Shown: positions 26,077 to 38,600 of the stretch, piece after piece
Layout: every line of letters begins with the position of its first letter
Numbering within the stretch: the stretch's first letter is position 1
NCBI GenBank assembly: GCA_013396655.1
Contig: WBMV01003298.1
Span: 1,458,695-1,522,694, forward strand
Length of the DNA: 64,000 nt
Direction of reading: 5' to 3'
Source of the DNA: Campylorhamphus procurvoides
Taxonomy: Eukaryota > Chordata > Aves > Passeriformes > Dendrocolaptidae
Program-made: the position numbers and the translations under genes
Notes under the pieces: model-generated
The model's database searches: none
The model's input: only the letters and a program-made list of their open reading frames with translations
Told to the model about the DNA's origin: nothing

Positions 26077-29000
26077 TAAAATATCCTCACAGACAACTAT
26101 GAGTTGTTTCAATATTTATGGGAATGTACATATAAACTGAAGAGACTAGTTGAACAAACCTTTCAGTAGCCTTTAAAAAAATCAGCTCAGTAACCTTAAA
26201 GAGAAGTTTCCGTTTCATCAGAGGAGAGGAATGACAGAAAAAGTTAAAAAAAAGGCAAAGAACGAAAAAAAAAATAGCACCACCTGAAAACTTTCCACAC
26301 ATTAGAAAATACTCTTTAAGAAATCATTTTCTCATTCCCTCCACAATTTTCCCAACGGACATCCAATTTTTTCAGAAATCACTCTGCTCTGGTGACACAG
26401 CAGGCACACCTTTCACAGGGGTTCCAATCCTGCTCGCTTTTAATGACTCATTAGCAATATGAATCCCTACACATCAACTTGTCCCTGTGGCCACTAAGCC
26501 AAAATGCAACTGTTAAGGTAGGTCATATTTACATGTCACCACTTATGCTAATAGCAATCCCAGTACCTTACCCTTCAAGGAAGGTTATCAATCATCTTGA
26601 ATATGATTAAGCAATAAAGTGAGCAAACAGCTCACAAGGTGATCTCCGCTCCTTCTCAGCCAATTAATGCAGCATTGTACTCCATCTGTTTGGAGAAACG
26701 CTTCCTAGTGAGTATTCCTCACCTCCCTCCACACACAAATATAGGAAAACAGGAATAGCACCGTTTTGTCATTATTCTGGGTAGCAGAGACATGCACCCC
26801 CAGCGAGCTGCAGTTCCCTGAGTGTGTGCTTTCCCAGATGTACTCCAGATGCCTCCTAAATGCATATGGCAGGAAATTCTTCGCAATCTTTTCTGTTTCC
26901 CGTATATTATTGGTTTATAATTGCTGCTATCCATCATATTATTTTTTTTTTTTAGCTACTGACTATTGCCCTGCTCTGCAGGTGTGTAGAAGAAACACAG
27001 GCCCAGCACATGAGCTAGTTTTACATTTATCCTGGTGAGGAGCAGTATGGCCAGTCTTTAGTGTTGGCTTAAACAAACTCTTATTGGCAAAATCTAACAT
27101 AAACAAGGTTAACATAGTATTGCACAGCACCCAGTAGAGAAATACATAGTACCAAACAGACAATTAGGCTGTTTTTGTGATAACTAAATTTATTTGACTG
27201 TTGTTTGGCTGGAATTGGCTGTTGGTTCTGGCTGTGTGTGAGCACACAGGGGTGTGGTACAGCACCCAGGCTCCAGCAGTGCTGCCAGCAGCAGTCTGGC
27301 TGTGCCAGCATGGTGCCATGCTCTGGCTAATCAGCCTGGCTCTAGAGCTGGCCTAAGGATCCTCAGCAGATACAGGAAAATCCCCAGAGGACAAGGCTGG
27401 GTTGTCCTTATGGCTGCACGGGGCAGGGAGGGAGAGAAAAAAGGCAGAGGTGCTGTACAGGGACAGAAGAGGACTGCACCACATCCTGGATGTGGAGTCC
27501 TGGTGACCAAGGCTAGATACCACTGGAACTGGGGACACAGATTTTATTGATACACCCATCACAGCTTCTGAAAGGAGGGATTGGCTCAGCTGGCTGCTCC
27601 CAACAGAGCACTCTTAAATGTTGTCCCAATTTACCTTGGGCCCATTTGCTTCAAAGTTATCATCTAAAATAAGACTAATTCTGACTCTGTGGTTTCTAAC
27701 ACTTGATTCAAGCTTTGACTTGTAACACACAGTACAGCTATACCATGAAAGTTATAATATGTGGTGTGGTCAGCCTTGAGTCACTGGTTTCCTTAGGTTA
27801 TTCTCTGACTTGCAAAGTTTCCCATGACTTCTGCAGAGCTTTGCCCTAAGATAGCAAAATGAATGCATTTCTCATGCTTGGAACCCAAAAAGAGCTCCTC
27901 AGACAACAGCTATACTGTGGTCTTCTCTGCAACATTTCACTTAATACCCCACCAATCATTAGAACCTGTAACTATGGATTAAGGGGCAGCATATCCAGTT
28001 TAAATTGATCAAAATAGGGGTGAAACTCTCAGCATTCTAAAGTTGTCAATAACTGACACTGCTAAGTACAGAAGACTAGCCCCAGTAAAAGCATGACAGA
28101 GAAATATTCAGAAAAGAATTGACAGGAATAAACAGTAAGACATCCATCTCTCTCTACCATTTTATTTTGTATAAAATTCTAGACTAATTCCAACAAATAG
28201 TGCAGGCTTAGTCTCTTTGAGAAAAAAAATAGATCATAAGGGTTGGTTTGGAGTTCATGCTCTTTTCCCCAATCACTTAACTCTAAAATTCAGCACTGTA
28301 TTGACTTGTAATTGTGTCAGTGTACCCCTTACAAATCCTTCTCAGTCAACAGATTGAATAAAAACTGACTGAGGGCCTGGGACCATTATTAACCTTTCCA
28401 GGACCTTTAATCTTGCATGACCATAAAGGTTTGCATGACTAGTGAAGATGTATAGATTATTAATCAGTGCCTCTAATGTCTTTCCACCCCCACCATCAGA
28501 TCAGCAAGGATAACTACTCAGCATGGAAGTTTTTCTAATCTATTTCAGCTCTTTACAGACACTTCAGAAAGTCACAGAAGGTGTGATAATACCAGACTTC
28601 AAGTTGGAAAGAAGCCTTAGAGTTTATGAAAATAAAATTTCTACACTTTCTACTTAGAAGTGAACTTAGTATTAAGAACTGCACCAAATCAAATTATCTT
28701 CATACCATATCTCGTGTTTGACCTCACAGCAGTTCATAACTCGTCTCCCTGGAGCACAGTTTGTACACCATGCTTATTCTGAGCCAAGACCATACATTTG
28801 TTGATGACCAGCTTCAGCCCCTAGATGAAATGATCAAATCCTAGTTAACACGCTGACAGTAAAAAATGTTTAATAAAATAGCATGGAGTTTTACTTGTAC
28901 CTTTTTTTTACATGGATTCTTTTGAAGACTATTTATCTGGGGAAATTAAAATAAACTAAAATATCATTTCACTCCATAGAAAATCAATCCTAGAAAGTTT

Positions 29001-31709
29001 CACAGAGTCCTCAGTAGAGATATTCAGCCTCTTAGTCTGTCTGCTAGCAGTACATATGTGGATGTACCATGCACAACATGATCTGTTACACAAAGCTCTT
29101 GGCAGACCATATAGATAGTAAGTACATGTAATACAGATAAACAGAATTTTTAGGAATATATATCAAAAAACATTTTCTTGGAAGAAAATTCTTACAGTAG
29201 GTTTTGAATTTATTGCTACTTTAATATCTGCACACTAATTTTGCTTTAAAAATGCAGCAACTCTGCTACCTGCCAGAACAACACCTGCAGAAAACAGGTC
29301 TTTATGAATGATCACTGTCATAGTTCCTGTTCTTAGTGGTATTGGTACTCTTCAGCACTCAAAAAAAACCCATTTACTCTGGCAAAACAATGCTCATGAA
29401 TTATAAAGAGAAATAAATGTGCATTGATTGTAAATTGTTATGTATTGTGGATGCATTTTGTTACAGTGAATTTGCTCCATGTTGAGTTAACACAGTAACA
29501 TTCTCCCTTTGGGGATCAGACGGTAAGAGTTAAATACATCCTGCACCTACCATGCTGGAAAAGAGATAAAAAAGAAAAAAGATAACAAAGCCAGCCAGCA
29601 GTTCCTGCCCAACATATATCCTTTCCTTGTCCTTGCTGTTTTATGCTGTCACCGAGGACATGCTGCATGCCAGCAGTCCAAAAGGAGTCTACCCTCCTCT
29701 TCCATCCACTGGTGAACTCTCTTACACCATCAGTGTGGGGGAAAAAAACAAGTCACTAAGTAAGAGCATCTTTGCCTATAGATTCACACACACTTTGAGG
29801 ATAGCACTGTCCCCATTAAAAGCAGACTTAATGGATAGCTGCTTCTTCCTATACTTCACCACCCCATTTCTCATCCCAGCAAAATCATTTGTACAGCACC
29901 ACAGCAAAAACAGTTTATGAAACAGATGGAGAATTAAAACTGACCAGTCAAAAATAGCACTTAATTTCAAGGCAGACTAGTTTCCACTAGTAAATTCCAG
30001 CTAAGAGCGCATAAGGAGTGACAGCCTTAGTCTTTTCCTAGCCAAAACATACAAAGCCAACAGAGACAGTTCTTACGAGCATTTCTCATGAGTGAAGGCT
30101 TTCTAAGGGAAGGAAGTAGACAAGGAATAGAGAAAAAAACTATACTGATTCTCTCTGTTCATTAGAGTTCCAGTTCCCTCTACTGAAATCTAAGTAACCT
30201 CCCCAAAGCTGTACAAAAGAGATCACTTCCAGCTCCGTGCTCCGAGGATGCTGCATCTCATGGCCTGGGAGGTTTGCACTGCCTAATCTAAGAGAACTCA
30301 CTTCAGTGCCAGAATTAAGAGCTTAAACCCCTCAAGCTCTTCCTAAAACTTCCGAAGTTGTTTCAGGAAACATGAATACCTGAGGTTACTGAGCTCTGGA
30401 GAGCACCAATTTGTAATAAGTGTTCTCTCAACCCAGGTCACAAAGTAAGACTTGTAAGGAATATGGATGCATGTCCATCCAAGTGAATACTCTTGGAACA
30501 GAGACAATATACGCCTTAAGAGCCACTCTGGACAATCCCAGAAGAAAAGCCACCTTCTTCAGAGGGCCACTCAAAGCTCTGTTAGATTTGTCCTGCTACA
30601 CTGGTGTCACTTGAAAGTTTCCTTCAAGCCTTTTCATGTAAGCTATTGCTGTCTTTCTCCTTTCCTTAATTGCTCTGCAATGTTCTCCTGGAAAGGGTCA
30701 TTCCATGGTAGTGTTTACCAGCCTAGTTGTGAATGCCTTTGTTTTTTGAGCCCTTTATTTAATCTTTATATCCCCTCACTCTCTTTTCCTTTACAGCTTT
30801 TTGGAATAGCTATTTATTAATATCCTAAGTGCTTTTGGTTCTGCTGTCTGCTTGCCCAATCTCCCATCTATCAGCTCACACATTCTTTAATTCAGCTGCA
30901 CATTCTCTCATCATTCATCAGTCCATTTACACATTCTTCTATCCGTCCTCAAGTTCTCTTCTTCTCACTTGCTGTTCTGTCACCTCTCTCATTTTCACAG
31001 AGCTCTACTGCCTGTCTCCTGTGGGCCTCTGCGAGCCTGGCTCTCCCAGAGTCCCAAACAGTGTGTCATTGTATACCATCCCGCACTCCAAACTGCCAGG
31101 AAACATTTCACAGCTAATCATACCTGCAAATCCAAGTATGTTTTATACATTCAGTGGTCCTGATTCTGATTTCATTCACTTCACAGTAAATTAAATCAAT
31201 GCTAGTGGGAATATACAGGTGTAAAATTAGTTTAGGTAAGATGAAAAAGAACTCATATTTTCTAGCTATAACGTAAGAATTAAAGGGCTAAATAGGAAGT
31301 TAGATAAATCAAAATCCAGCAATTGATCTTTTGAGGAGACTGAAAGACCCTGGAAGATTGGAGGATTGTTGTTTTCTTAGCAGAAGTGTGACACAGAAAC
31401 ACTCCCTGAGCTCATGCTATTTAGTCCCAGAGATTGTAATACAATGGAATATGTCTCTCTGAATACAAAAGACATGAGTAAAACACATTAAAAATAGTAC
31501 AAAATCCAGTACAAATACAATTGCCTCCACAGAAGTCACTCTCAAGGTGCACATATGAGCACCCTAACTAATGGAATTAACAGGCAGAAACAGTGTTTGT
31601 AACAAACAGGAGAGTCCATGGAAACAATGGAAAAACAAAAGTAACACAGACAACTTCAGTTGTCTGCAGACTTTGTTAACAGTCAGGCTTGAAAAGATGA
31701 GGCAGATTC

Positions 31710-31723
31710 TACACACACACACA
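31710..31723 (+). repeat. AC dinucleotide microsatellite, short
   Basis: Six to seven AC units in a row. Confidence 0.8.
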
Positions 31724-34700
31724 AATAAGTGCTCTCGAAACTGAGTTGATGAACTAGACATCCATGACATCTGAGAGAGCAGATGAAGATTTAATTTGGT
31801 CCTAAAAAAGCTGAACTGAAATGGGCCAATCTAATCATCTTCAATATAGAAAAAAAAAACCCAAACCCCTGAATTCCATTTGTACCAATAAAATTAATCA
31901 GGGACAAGAATATTTACTGAAAAGGCACAAAGAAAAGAGAAGGTTCTGTGTGCCACCCTCAGACAGAAAGGAGGGAGAAAGACCTCTTGAGGGAGCAGCT
32001 GGAGATGTAGCTGGAGTGCAAGAAAAGCACAGTCATCAGATAAAGGGGACTGATGACAAATGAAAATCCAAGGAAGAGAATGCAGTGCAACACACAAGAA
32101 GAAATGGGAGATGAAAAACACAACATGGTCTTAGTCTAAGAATGATCATTCTAAGAGAAAGACATTGAGAACTCATTTGGTTCCATCTCCCAAATGTAGA
32201 AAATAAAAAATATCCCTCAAATTACCAGGAAACAAAAAAATTCTCATTAAAAACCCCAAAACACAGAAAATCACACATGATTATGGGAAAAAATTAGATA
32301 GATCCAGAGGCTGCATCAATGCTACATAATCACTTACCATCAGGGTAAAAAAAGAGGCATGAATGGACATTGCAGATCAAACACCAACCATAATATCATG
32401 TACAAGTTCTGTTCTCTCCTTTTACTCCTGTCAACAGTTTCACTGAATTGATCAGTTTGGTGAGATAGAAGAATGAAATTCAAGTGATTCTTTGACATAC
32501 AGAGAAAAGAAACTCATAAATACCAGGACAACTGAATGAGGCAAATCAAGACAACAGCCAGACTATGAGACCTGACAGAACACCCTCCAGAAGCCAGCCA
32601 TTATCACAGAGGAAGAAATACCATGATTTTGCTTTCACAAATAGCTACCACATCTTGGAGAGCTTGAAATGCATTTAGGTGAAACCCAATGGAGGGCTCA
32701 GAGAGGAGGAGGGGGCAGTGGAGGATATTTGAACCCAGGAATATGCGTCTTAACTGACACAGAGTCGTGTTCAGCAAAGGTTTTAGAGGTAATGGAATGC
32801 AGATTTAAAGATCATGGAAGAAGCAAGGGGCAAATTAGTTCAAAGAGACCTCATTGACTCTGACATTCATTCCTGACCCCCGAAATACTTGCAGCTTATG
32901 ATGAAAGCAATGACATAGGCTTTGCCATAGCCTTGTTAATTAACTAATTATCTAAGGCCACCACCATAATGGGAACTACACAAACAGCATTCAGAACATA
33001 TTGTCATTCACCAGATCAAGTTACAGTCAAGGAAAACTATTTTTGTGCTTTATTTCCCCTCTTTCAGACTCCTACAGAATTATGATGATGTGTTAATGGC
33101 TTAAAAGTATCTTTAGCAAGTTGGGACAAGGCTCAGCTTTCACTGATAATCAGCAGTTCGAATGAGCCCATAATGATGCTTTAGATTGAGTTCGGAGTGG
33201 CTGAGGGCCTCTTCCCTCTCCAGAGCCTTCATATGGTTTTGATCTCCTTGCCTTCTTTAGAGGAGACTACCAGTAGTTTGGGGGATGGAGGAGAAGAGGT
33301 TCAAGGGTGTTGTTTACCTTTCCAGGAGGTGGGTTTCTGGACTGGATGTTTTAGAAGCCTGCACTTGTCTAATGCAGTTCAACATCTGAGTAACAGACAT
33401 GATTGAGTTTGAAGTCACTGCAACCACTCAGGAAGAAAGAAAAAAACAAAACCCCAAGCCCAATCAAAACCAAAACTCTTGTGTATCAATGCACACCTTT
33501 GTTCAATGGGCATGAGTGTTTCAGAAAGCAAACCTGAGGCTGGCTAAGGGATGGTGGGGATATGAATACTAAAAATATTGCAGTTGTGCCAGTTACCATT
33601 AACTTTTACTGCGGAACAATGTGTCACGTGCTGATTATGTTTTAGAACAAAGAGAAATAAAAGCATTGTAAAGCCAGTGATGGGTATAACCACAGACAGG
33701 AACAGGTTTCTAAAGACAGATCAGAACAACTGGAACCACCCACATCCATCTCTCCTGGGCAGCCGTTCCCTACCACACTGCCAGACACGGCTGTACGAGG
33801 GCCCATGGGGTGGGAATCCCTTCTCCATGAGCATCCTACCAGCTCAATCAGCAAACACAGCACAACAGCAACTTAGACATGTCCTTGTGGACTGCAGAGT
33901 GAAAAAGGCACAGCACAAACCATGAACTCAAACAGGGAGCAAACAAATGCACACTGAAAGAAGAGAGAAATCATTAATAAACTATCTGAGAGACCAAGGG
34001 GAAGTGCTAGACGCTTTTGCAGGCAACAAAGAACAACAAAGAACTGAAATGAGTTAAACTAAATATGGAAGTAAGAATCTACCTTCCACACTATGGCAGA
34101 AGTAGGAAGGGGTGGGGAGTGAGGAACATGATAATTAAACTCTTTTGTTTACATCCTGGTTGACTTGGACATTATGAATTTGGTGTATTTATGAAGTCAA
34201 GCATCCCAGCTTATGTTGTAACAGAACTTGTTTGTTTGTTGTGAGCTTAAAGGTTTTGTTTCTCTTTAAGGAGATTACAACAGAAAGTTCTGGCATGCTT
34301 TTCCCAAAACATGTAGCAGCTTGGGGTCTTGTCACTTCCCCTTACAACAGGAAAGATGTCTGCAAGCCTACCCCATAGGGGTCATGCCATTTCATTTTTT
34401 TGCATATATTCTATAACTGGTGACTCATTTAAAATGTTCTTTTGTGCTGCATTTCATTGCAGAGGCTAAAGGGGGGGGACAGCTTCCTAGAATTATGTTT
34501 GAAAACTAGTCTCAGATTACTATTGCTGCATGTGATAGATGACATAACAGACATGAAAGGAGGCCATGAAAATTTTGACTAATGAGGAGAACATGAAATA
34601 CAGTCAGCCTTTGGAAATACCTTAAAGCAGCAAGTCTATATTTGCCATGTGCTCTTTCCTAGTTACATGTAGTTTTTATATATGATTTACCACTGCATTA

Positions 34701-37700
34701 CCTAGACATTTCAAATACATCATTTCCACAGCATTTTTCTGGGACACACCTCACTTTACTTGTCCATGCACACCCTGGACATGGAGGTGTTCTAGAAACA
34801 AGAGTTTGGGAAGGGTTTCTGAAGAGAAGTACCCCACTGTTCCCCTGGTCCCACAAAGCAGAGCAGTGCTTACAACACCTCTCTTCAAGAGTCCCAGGTA
34901 CATGCCTTGAGATCCCTGCCAAGTACAAAGCACGACTGGAAATAAACCCCTAAAAGATTTAGTTAAAGGCTGGTGTTTAAACTCCCTGTTTCCCTATTAC
35001 CTTCCTGACCGAGGGCTGAAATCAGGAATCGACAAAAAGAGCTTGAAACTGGTTTCAGGAGACAATAAACAAAAAATCAGGCTGCTATGTCTCTGCATGG
35101 CTAAGCAGGCATATCAGCAACATAAATGTACCCAGCTCTCAGGCTCTCTTCATCACAACTGGGTTTTGGCTACTCAAATCACCTTGGGAAGGAGATATGT
35201 TAAAATAAAAGAAAAAAGGAAAAACAAAGAATCGATATTTTCAGACAGCTGCATAATATGTGCATGAGCAAAACAATTTGGTCTCCCAGTCTTCTACAAG
35301 TTGTCAATATAGCATTTTAAAGTAAATATTTGTGTTATTTAATTCACATTTAGCCTAAAATTTCTGGACTGAAATTCTAAATTTAAACCTGAAGTTGTAC
35401 ATGTACTGTTCACTGTATTTCTGATTTATTATTTATAGTGGTTAATAAACTCATTTTTCATTCTCTCTAAAAGTCAGATGTCTCAAAAGTGCCAGAATGT
35501 TTTGGCCAAAGTCTTCTGCCCCTTTCTACACTCTACATCCAAGAACATTAATACTAAATCCACATTTTCCCTCACATAGGCCACTGCTTACATGACTATG
35601 AGCATGACAAATAAGCCAAGGAGTAATTTAACAAAGTATGCTTCTGGAAAGAAACAAAATTTTCACCAGTTTGTCCTTACACTTATGGTAGAGACTTAAT
35701 AGAATAGCTGGAATTTTCTGTCCAAGATGAGAACTCCTTCAGCAGAATTGGTACAATATGGACTGTTTGAGAGGAACAGATTCTCACTCTATTGCTTTAC
35801 TCTTTTAACTGATTTCCAGAATCTCCCTCCTAGTGACTGTCCTTTCAGGGTACCAAAAGGAGCATTTGACCTCTGTCACTGAAAGAGAGCACTGTGTGTC
35901 CACCCTGGGCTGCCACAATTAGACATGATGAAACTTCCACATCTGGGCACCTGTGCTGTACCACTGAATCCCTGCCACAGCAGCTGAGAACACAGAGCCA
36001 AAACTACTCAAAAATATTAAGCATGCAGAAGTGACAGAGAGCAGTCACTACGTGGGTATAATACAACACCAGCTGCTCCCTAGGAGTATTTCTTTTTCAT
36101 TTGTTCTGTTGCAAAATTTGTGTTTTTGTCACTCAACTTCCCTTACAAACTCGGGGGCTGCACGTCAGTTGTACTGAATTTCCAGCTGCCACAGCTCAAA
36201 CCAGGGCTGCTGCTTGTCAGAGTTTAGAATTAAACGTGTAGAACGCAGAGAACAGTTACAATACATCCTTTATGATGCTAATGAAAACATAAATAAGGAA
36301 ATTAAAAAGCCCCTGTCTAAAATAAAAATAGCAGTCACTGACTATATGAGGCAAAATGAGAACTACATTTCAGCAAAACTGCACACTCTTGTAACCAGAC
36401 AAGAAAAACCTTCTCCTTTGCTCAGTGGGGTATTAAAGTTTATAGCTGTACTTCTTATTTTTAGATAGTTCTTTGAATGCATAGCTTCTGGCTTCCTTAA
36501 TTTCTTTTGTATGTAATATGTTTGGATTTTTTTTTAATTTTCATTTTTTTAAAAGAGCTGCACTGTCATAAATCAGTCCAGACTATGGAAGTCTTAAAAA
36601 TTGTAATAGTTACAACTGTAACATTCATAAGTACTTTTATTATCCCTTCTAGGCTTGTGGAATTTCTTGACATTCGTGTCTCTAACTTGGCACAATAACC
36701 AGTGTAATTCTGGACATGTGCAAGCACACTCCCCCCCATCTCACTGCAGGCTGCAGAAGAGCCCAGGCACACTCCTGATGGGCAGCAAGTGCTGTAGGGC
36801 TTCAGTGTGTGTGTGACACAAAGCAGGAGAGGAATGCCGAAGTCATTTCTCACAGAGGAGAGTCACAACTGCTAAAAAGATTCTGTGCTGACGGACACAC
36901 TGCACACCTACACCCAACCTGACTGCTGCTTCCAAAGGGCAGAGGCTGCTGGGCACCCAGCGGAGAGAGTGCTAATGAACCTCTGCAAGAGAGAGACAGC
37001 AGCACGGCTCTCATTATGAGTTGGCTGATGATCTTTGGGTTCCACCAACCAAAGAAATGAAAATGAGTCCCAGTGCAGGAGCTGTGATCCATGCCCAAAG
37101 AACCAGAGGGGGCGGAGGGAATGACCGGCTGGCTTTAGATGTACCATTATAATTGATGGCTCTGTTTGTGGCTGTGAATGAAGATCTGAGTCACTGTAAT
37201 ACGCGGGATTTGCAAGTCATTCTCGGAAGACTGGAAACAGGTCTCTTTAGGAAATTGCAGAGAATGAGGCCAAGCATTGGTTCTCCTCAAATGTCGTCTT
37301 TTCCTTTGGACACATATAAGTGTAGGAATGCGTTTGATACCACTGCAAGGTGAGTCTCCCAGCCATGCATTCTATTAAATGCTAAGCTTCAGATGTAAAA
37401 CAGGCTCATGCCACAAAACCACATCTACTTCTAATCCTTTTACTGCTACTAAACTAAACATTTCCCTAGTTTTCAATCAAGTTCACTTGGTTCAAATGAA
37501 TGTTTGGCAGCTGTGGAACATATCTGAAAGAATTAGTGGTTGTTTCGTAGGAATCTCAGAAGAAACATTCCCCATGTGGTCCTTTAAGATGGTCACACAG
37601 CGAAGGCTGGGAAAACAAAAACACAAAGGGAAAGTGCAGGGGGGTCTACGTTCATGCTCACGAGATGCAAGGTGTGTTGGCTATTTCTAAACACACAGAG

Positions 37701-38499
37701 GGCAAGGATCAGGTCTAGCAAACAGTGCTAGAATTAGCTGGAGTAAAACTCAAACACTACATACAACATTTGGAGAAACAACCTAGCCACAATTGCCAAG
37801 GACACAACATAGAAAACTGAGCACAACACATAGAGTGCCATCAGCTATCCCCTTAAATCCCAGGAGTTGAAGATCTGAGTCTGGATTTGATTGCCACTAC
37901 AATTCAAGAGCCAAGTGGGGACTAGTGCTTTGATTCAGGTCTAATAATACCAATTTAAGTTATTTCCGTGATATCTGAGCACCCCAGAACAGAAGTCTTG
38001 AGATTATCTATGCTTATGAAATGATTCAATCAAGTCCAGAAGACTTCCTTGATTTAGGACTTTTGCAGATTCCCCCCAAATTAACATTTACTACTGCAAA
38101 AATTAACTGCAAATGCCATTGAGGAGGCATGAGACACTTCTACCTGTACTGAAAATGCTTTTGCAATATAATATTGATTATGTTAAGGCTCCTATAAACA
38201 CAAATGGTGTTAGTGCATATAAGCCTTTCTATAAAAGAATGACATAGAATCAGGGGGAGGGGGGGAAGGTATCAGATTAAGGTTCCCACACTTTGCTGTG
38301 TTTGCAATTCATACCGAGTATGTTCACTGTCAAGCTGTCATTTTATATTAGAAGTTAATTTTCCTGCTTTCGATCCTCTCTCTGCTTATTCTTTTTCTCA
38401 TTCTTCAGCTGCCAGGATTTTGGAAAACAATAACCGAAAGTATAAAAAAGAATTTGAAGTCCCAAGTAAATTTTGCACACACATTCATTCCATAGCCAT

Positions 38500-38600
38500 C
38501 AGCCAGCCTGGCTGGCTCACATGCAAATTTCTACAGCCTCATGCAAATTTCCATTAGAGTTGCCTGACATTTGAGTAATGAGTCACTGCTTAAAGAGAAT
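38500..38600. promoter_or_regulatory. Candidate enhancer: paired octamers and an AP-1 site
   Basis: ATGCAAAT, the POU/Oct octamer, occurs at 38521-38528 and again at 38541-38548, exactly 20 bp apart and both on the plus strand. A perfect AP-1 site, TGAGTCA, follows at 38579-38585. The motifs are seen; enhancer function is inference. Confidence 0.35.

Larger units (their letters stand above)
22296..38499. other. No gene recognised; non-coding DNA
   Basis: I see no coding exon in these 16 kb. They contain ATT and AC simple repeats, many poly-A and poly-T tracts, an 8-base G run at 34471-34478, and a POU plus AP-1 motif grouping at 26.44-26.56 kb. A good plus-strand splice donor (AAG|GTGAGT) ends at 37349, but no matching coding frame of interest precedes it. 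Confidence 0.6.

Noticed and set aside
28565..28640. Possible decayed CR1 3' end, minus strand (AAGTTGGAAAGAAGCCTTAG)
   Set aside because: Only about 30 bases resemble CR1 and the flanks do not continue the match.
37153..37353. Open frame ending at a good splice donor (AAG|GTGAGT at 37349)
   Set aside because: The protein is not recognised and no convincing acceptor or promoter lies at a sensible distance upstream. It could be a non-coding exon, but the sequence alone does not show this.
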